A stretch of DNA of 7,632 nucleotides from Nitrospinota bacterium (lineage in GTDB: Bacteria > Tectomicrobia > Entotheonellia > J063). The notes under the pieces were generated by a model that did no database searches, was not told the origin of the DNA, and saw only the letters and a program-made list of their open reading frames with translations. Both the position numbers and the translations under genes were made by a program. Location: positions 1 through 7,632 of the forward strand of contig RFHZ01000718.1 of assembly GCA_003696125.1 (NCBI GenBank), read 5' to 3'. Of this stretch, positions 5,379 through 7,632 are shown one piece after another (the stretch's first letter is position 1; each line of letters starts with the position of its first letter).

Positions 5379-7340
5379 TCACTCTTTCCGTTTCTTTACC
5401 ACTCCTTTACGGGAAATATCACAGACAATGGTCAGAGGGACTCCGAAGAGGAGGAAGAGCTCGTGCAGGAGCAGGTTCCGGTACTCTTCCGTCTCCAGGA
5501 GCTCTTTTTGAAACCGATGCGAGGCGGGAAAGGTGATGGTCAGGATCCCCTGCCGGAGCGCCGTCGGTTGAGCCTCGGCGAGAATGGATTCGAGCGATTT
5601 CCGCTTCTTCCCGATTTGCCTGATAATGTGGGGCCACATCTGGCGGATTTGCGACAAAAGGGTCTGCGAGAAGGGCTCGGTAGCAGAGGACGACGGGGGA
5701 GAGGATTTCTCCGGTGTCGCGGCAGGAGATGCGGTTGGAGAGGGTTTGGCCGGGGGGGTCACACCGTGTGCCGGCCAGGATAAGGGGAGAGAGGGTTGGG
5801 CCGCCTGTTGAGTCGCCTTTCCTTTCTGGGGCTTAAAGAAGAACTGCGTCTCTCCGGCCGTATTGATCCCTTCCAGGCTGTCCACTTCAAAGATGATCGG
5901 GTACTGGCGGGTGGCATCCCCCAGCACCAGGCTGTGGTGGTTACGCAGGCGTTTGACAAAAGAGCTCATCGTCTGCTGATCGGTAAGGGCGCTCTTCCCG
6001 ATATGCTTCACATCATCATCAAAGGGGAGGCGGGTAATGAAGAGGTTATCGACCTGTCGCAGTACCGTTTCATCCAGCCCCCCGACCATGTTGGTCACAA
6101 AGAAGCAGGTGACTCCCAGGTGACGCGCCCGTGTCACAATATAGCCGATCGTATTGCGATTGATGTAGAGATGCGCTTCTTCGAAGAAGACAAAGGGGAA
6201 GCGATCCGTTTTCTGGGCAATCTCCTGCTCGCAGATCTCCCGGATGATCTCGATGATCGCCTGCACGAATCCGTACCGGGCAAGGTTGGAGAGTTGAGAG
6301 AGATCGATGACCAGCGCTCCTCCTTCCCGAATCAACCGGTACTGGTCCTGCAACGAGACCGCTTCGCTGGGACTGGAGGCAAAGACCCCGGTATTACGGA
6401 TAGCCTCTAAGCGACTCAGAATGGCCCCGTTTACCACATCACTTCCCGAAAACTCGTAATTCTGCGCCATGCGAATCAGGTCTTCTATACCGAGGAAAGG
6501 AGCGGCGATACCGCGTTTTTCCTGTATCCGCATCTCCTCGAGCAGGCGGGAGAGCCGGTTTTCCACGTACATGGCCGAGACCTCGGGCAGACCGAACTTG
6601 GTCAGCATGGTGATGAGGGGGGCCAGCCCAAACTGGCGTACCCCGAGTTTTAAATTCCGGCCGGCCTGGAGATGAATGATCCCCGGGGAGATGACCTCAC
6701 CGGTCTGCTCATCGATCACATGCCTGGGGAGATGGATATACTCTCGATTCAGATCAAAGACGATGGCAGGAGCACCATGCTTGATAAGCTGGAGGAGGAT
6801 GACTTTGGCCAGATGGGATTTTCCTGATCCCTTGACCCCGGTAATGATGTTGATCTTTTCCAGCGTGCGTCCTTCGATAAAGAAATCCCTGCCACTCAAG
6901 GTTTTCCCAAGGTGGAGAGGATTTCCCAGGTCTCCGATGCAGTTGGCAAACACCTCCTCATCTTCCGTTTTGGTGATAATGACATCCCGGGTAGGGATCC
7001 AGCCATCCCACTGATTCCACGGGGTACCGGTGAGCTTCCGCACCTTGGCGATGGCGATCTTGAGGTTTTTCAGGGGCACATTTTCGCTAAGCGTATTCAG
7101 GGTCAACGGCTCCACGAAAGAGGGAGGAAGGGCGCTACTGCCGCTGACCACCAGTTGGAGTTGCTCCTGGATGAGGGAAGGATAGGTAACGGTCTTAAAC
7201 TCGATGACCTGGACAATGATCCCCTGTCCACTCTCTCTCTCCAGGATACAGAGGTTCTCACCGATGCGCAGATCTGCTTCTTTCGGATTAAAGATCAGTT
7301 CAACGATATCCCCGGAAACCTGTTTAATCTCGATGCTCAT
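5379..7340 (-). CDS. HerA-like ATPase fused to a DnaX (tau)-like C-terminal domain
   Basis: This 653-aa protein is a HerA/DUF87-type ATPase, a family of hexameric DNA translocases related to FtsK. Residues 1 to about 65 look like the HAS-barrel that precedes HerA motors. Walker A is GVKGSGKS (168-175). Walker B is FVFFEEAH (383-390) with the EEAH ending typical of HerA. TRARHLGV (403-410) holds candidate arginine fingers, and FFVTNMVGGLDETVLRQVDN (413-432) corresponds to the usual TQ-containing sensor stretch, here with Asn in place of Gln. A Pro/Ser/Thr/Ala-rich linker spans about 505-556. Residues about 557-641 then match the pattern of the DNA polymerase III gamma/tau C-terminal domain: LSQIRQMWPHIIRQIGKKRK, SILAEAQPTALRQGILTITF, and an ending LLLHELFLLFGVPLTIVCDI. 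A basic tail, KKRKE, closes the protein. A modest AGGA site precedes the ATG. The gene follows mraZ by 82 bases. The usual HerA partner nuclease NurA is not in the window. The motor assignment is firm; the tau-like assignment rests on pattern. Confidence 0.9.
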   Translation of the reverse strand: MSIEIKQVSGDIVELIFNPKEADLRIGENLCILERESGQGIIVQVIEFKTVTYPSLIQEQLQLVVSGSSALPPSFVEPLTLNTLSENVPLKNLKIAIAKVRKLTGTPWNQWDGWIPTRDVIITKTEDEEVFANCIGDLGNPLHLGKTLSGRDFFIEGRTLEKINIITGVKGSGKSHLAKVILLQLIKHGAPAIVFDLNREYIHLPRHVIDEQTGEVISPGIIHLQAGRNLKLGVRQFGLAPLITMLTKFGLPEVSAMYVENRLSRLLEEMRIQEKRGIAAPFLGIEDLIRMAQNYEFSGSDVVNGAILSRLEAIRNTGVFASSPSEAVSLQDQYRLIREGGALVIDLSQLSNLARYGFVQAIIEIIREICEQEIAQKTDRFPFVFFEEAHLYINRNTIGYIVTRARHLGVTCFFVTNMVGGLDETVLRQVDNLFITRLPFDDDVKHIGKSALTDQQTMSSFVKRLRNHHSLVLGDATRQYPIIFEVDSLEGINTAGETQFFFKPQKGKATQQAAQPSLPLSWPAHGVTPPAKPSPTASPAATPEKSSPPSSSATEPFSQTLLSQIRQMWPHIIRQIGKKRKSLESILAEAQPTALRQGILTITFPASHRFQKELLETEEYRNLLLHELFLLFGVPLTIVCDISRKGVVKKRKE

Positions 7341-7362
7341 TGTTCCTGCCGCACGCTACCTG

Positions 7363-7406
7363 GCCCGTGTTACAGGGAGACTTTTACCTTTTGTCTCCAC
7401 CCGGGC
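7363..7406. repeat. Nested inverted repeat between mraZ and the ATPase gene
   Basis: On the plus strand, GGGAGAC-type inner arms GGAGAC (7376-7381) and GTCTCC (7393-7398) flank an 11-base loop, TTTTACCTTTT. Outer arms GCCCG (7363-7367) and CGGGC (7402-7406) enclose them, with unequal internal loops of eight and three bases. The element occupies most of the 82-base gap. No U-run follows in the direction of transcription, so it looks more like a leader or processing structure than a full terminator. Confidence 0.45.
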
Positions 7407-7422
7407 AACACCCCACATACTC

Positions 7423-7632
7423 TCATAGGATATTCAGAATCTTGTTGAGTTCGGTCTCATGCACCTCTTCGATGCGACTCAGATACTGGGTCCAGAGCAC
7501 AGGACTCCAGAGTTCCAGCCGCTCGTATAATCCGACCACCATGACCTCACCCTCAATCTGGGCATAATCCCGTAACCGTTTCGGAATACAGATACGCCCA
7601 CTCTTATCCACTTCTGAGGTCAGGGATTCGGA
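7423..7632 (-). CDS. mraZ: MraZ transcriptional regulator, C-terminal half (5' end outside the window)
   Basis: The frame is open from the right edge and ends at 7423, giving the last 69 residues. MraZ is a small DNA-binding protein of about 143 residues built from two AbrB/SpoVT-like halves; it usually controls the division and cell-wall (dcw) cluster that it heads. The visible part is the second half: SEVDKSGRICIPKRLRDYA carries the DxxGRxxxP-type motif, followed by EGEVMVVGLYERLELWSPVL and a helical tail. It closely follows the B. subtilis MraZ C-terminus (CELDKQGRVNIASPLLNYA, then a VVIGVSNRIELWS stretch), including the ELWS and W-x-QY features. A GTG at 7611 lies mid-domain and is not the true start. 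The normal next gene, rsmH (mraW), is absent here; the HerA-like ATPase gene follows instead. A paralogue of MraZ with other targets is possible. Confidence 0.88.
   Translation of the reverse strand, partial: SESLTSEVDKSGRICIPKRLRDYAQIEGEVMVVGLYERLELWSPVLWTQYLSRIEEVHETELNKILNIL

Noticed and set aside
5796-6410. 204-codon plus-strand open frame
   Set aside because: It lies wholly antisense to the conserved ATPase domain, shows no family motif and has no ribosome-binding site, so it is a shadow of the real gene.
7395-7419. GTGGGG and GGGTGG strings resembling MraZ binding repeats
   Set aside because: The spacing does not fit the regular TGGGN-N5 repeat, and the site lies downstream of mraZ rather than in its promoter.
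5379-7632. A HerA-NurA or HerA-Sir2 style anti-phage system
   Set aside because: No NurA, Sir2 or other nuclease gene adjoins the ATPase in this window. The nearest nuclease-fold gene, Uma2, is on the other strand beyond metF and shows no operon link.

Overview
The window carries about 7.6 kb of bacterial chromosome of moderately high GC. It is densely packed with genes, mostly on the minus strand. The gene mix is a Uma2-family protein, a membrane-anchored M28 peptidase, a HerA-type ATPase, an MraZ with no visible rsmH after it, and intergenic GTAGGGGCGC-type palindromes beside degenerate CACGGAGG-type repeats. This suggests a Chloroflexota-like lineage, possibly Ktedonobacteria. That assignment is inferred from gene style and was not tested. 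No phage genes, transposase, tRNA, rRNA or CRISPR array is visible.

Left part, minus strand, read from right to left: an unrecognised 209-aa protein (3009-3638) and a 3-hydroxybutyryl-CoA dehydrogenase (2043-2966) lie 42 bases apart and probably share one transcript. The transcript would start from a good sigma70-type promoter (3725-3753). A 23-bp near-perfect palindrome sits exactly on the predicted start site. After a 210-base gap holding a palindrome and a repeat block come a small cupin (1509-1832), a multi-pass M28 metallopeptidase (170-1363), and the first 63 codons of a membrane protein that overlaps the peptidase by 22 bases.

Middle, plus strand: a divergent promoter (3793-3821) drives a Uma2/DUF820 gene (3875-4432) whose base composition is clearly more AT-rich than its neighbours. 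It is followed by a methylenetetrahydrofolate reductase gene (4504-5370). The reductase has no Shine-Dalgarno sequence, and its -10 box lies only seven bases before the ATG, so its mRNA is probably leaderless.

Right part, minus strand: the 3' half of mraZ enters from the right edge (7423-7632). It is followed not by rsmH but by a 653-aa HerA-like DNA-translocase ATPase (5379-7340). The C-terminus of this ATPase, after a Pro/Ser/Thr linker, looks like the C-terminal domain of DNA polymerase III gamma/tau (DnaX). This apparent motor-tau fusion next to mraZ is the most unusual thing in the window. The reductase and ATPase genes converge with only eight bases between their stop codons.
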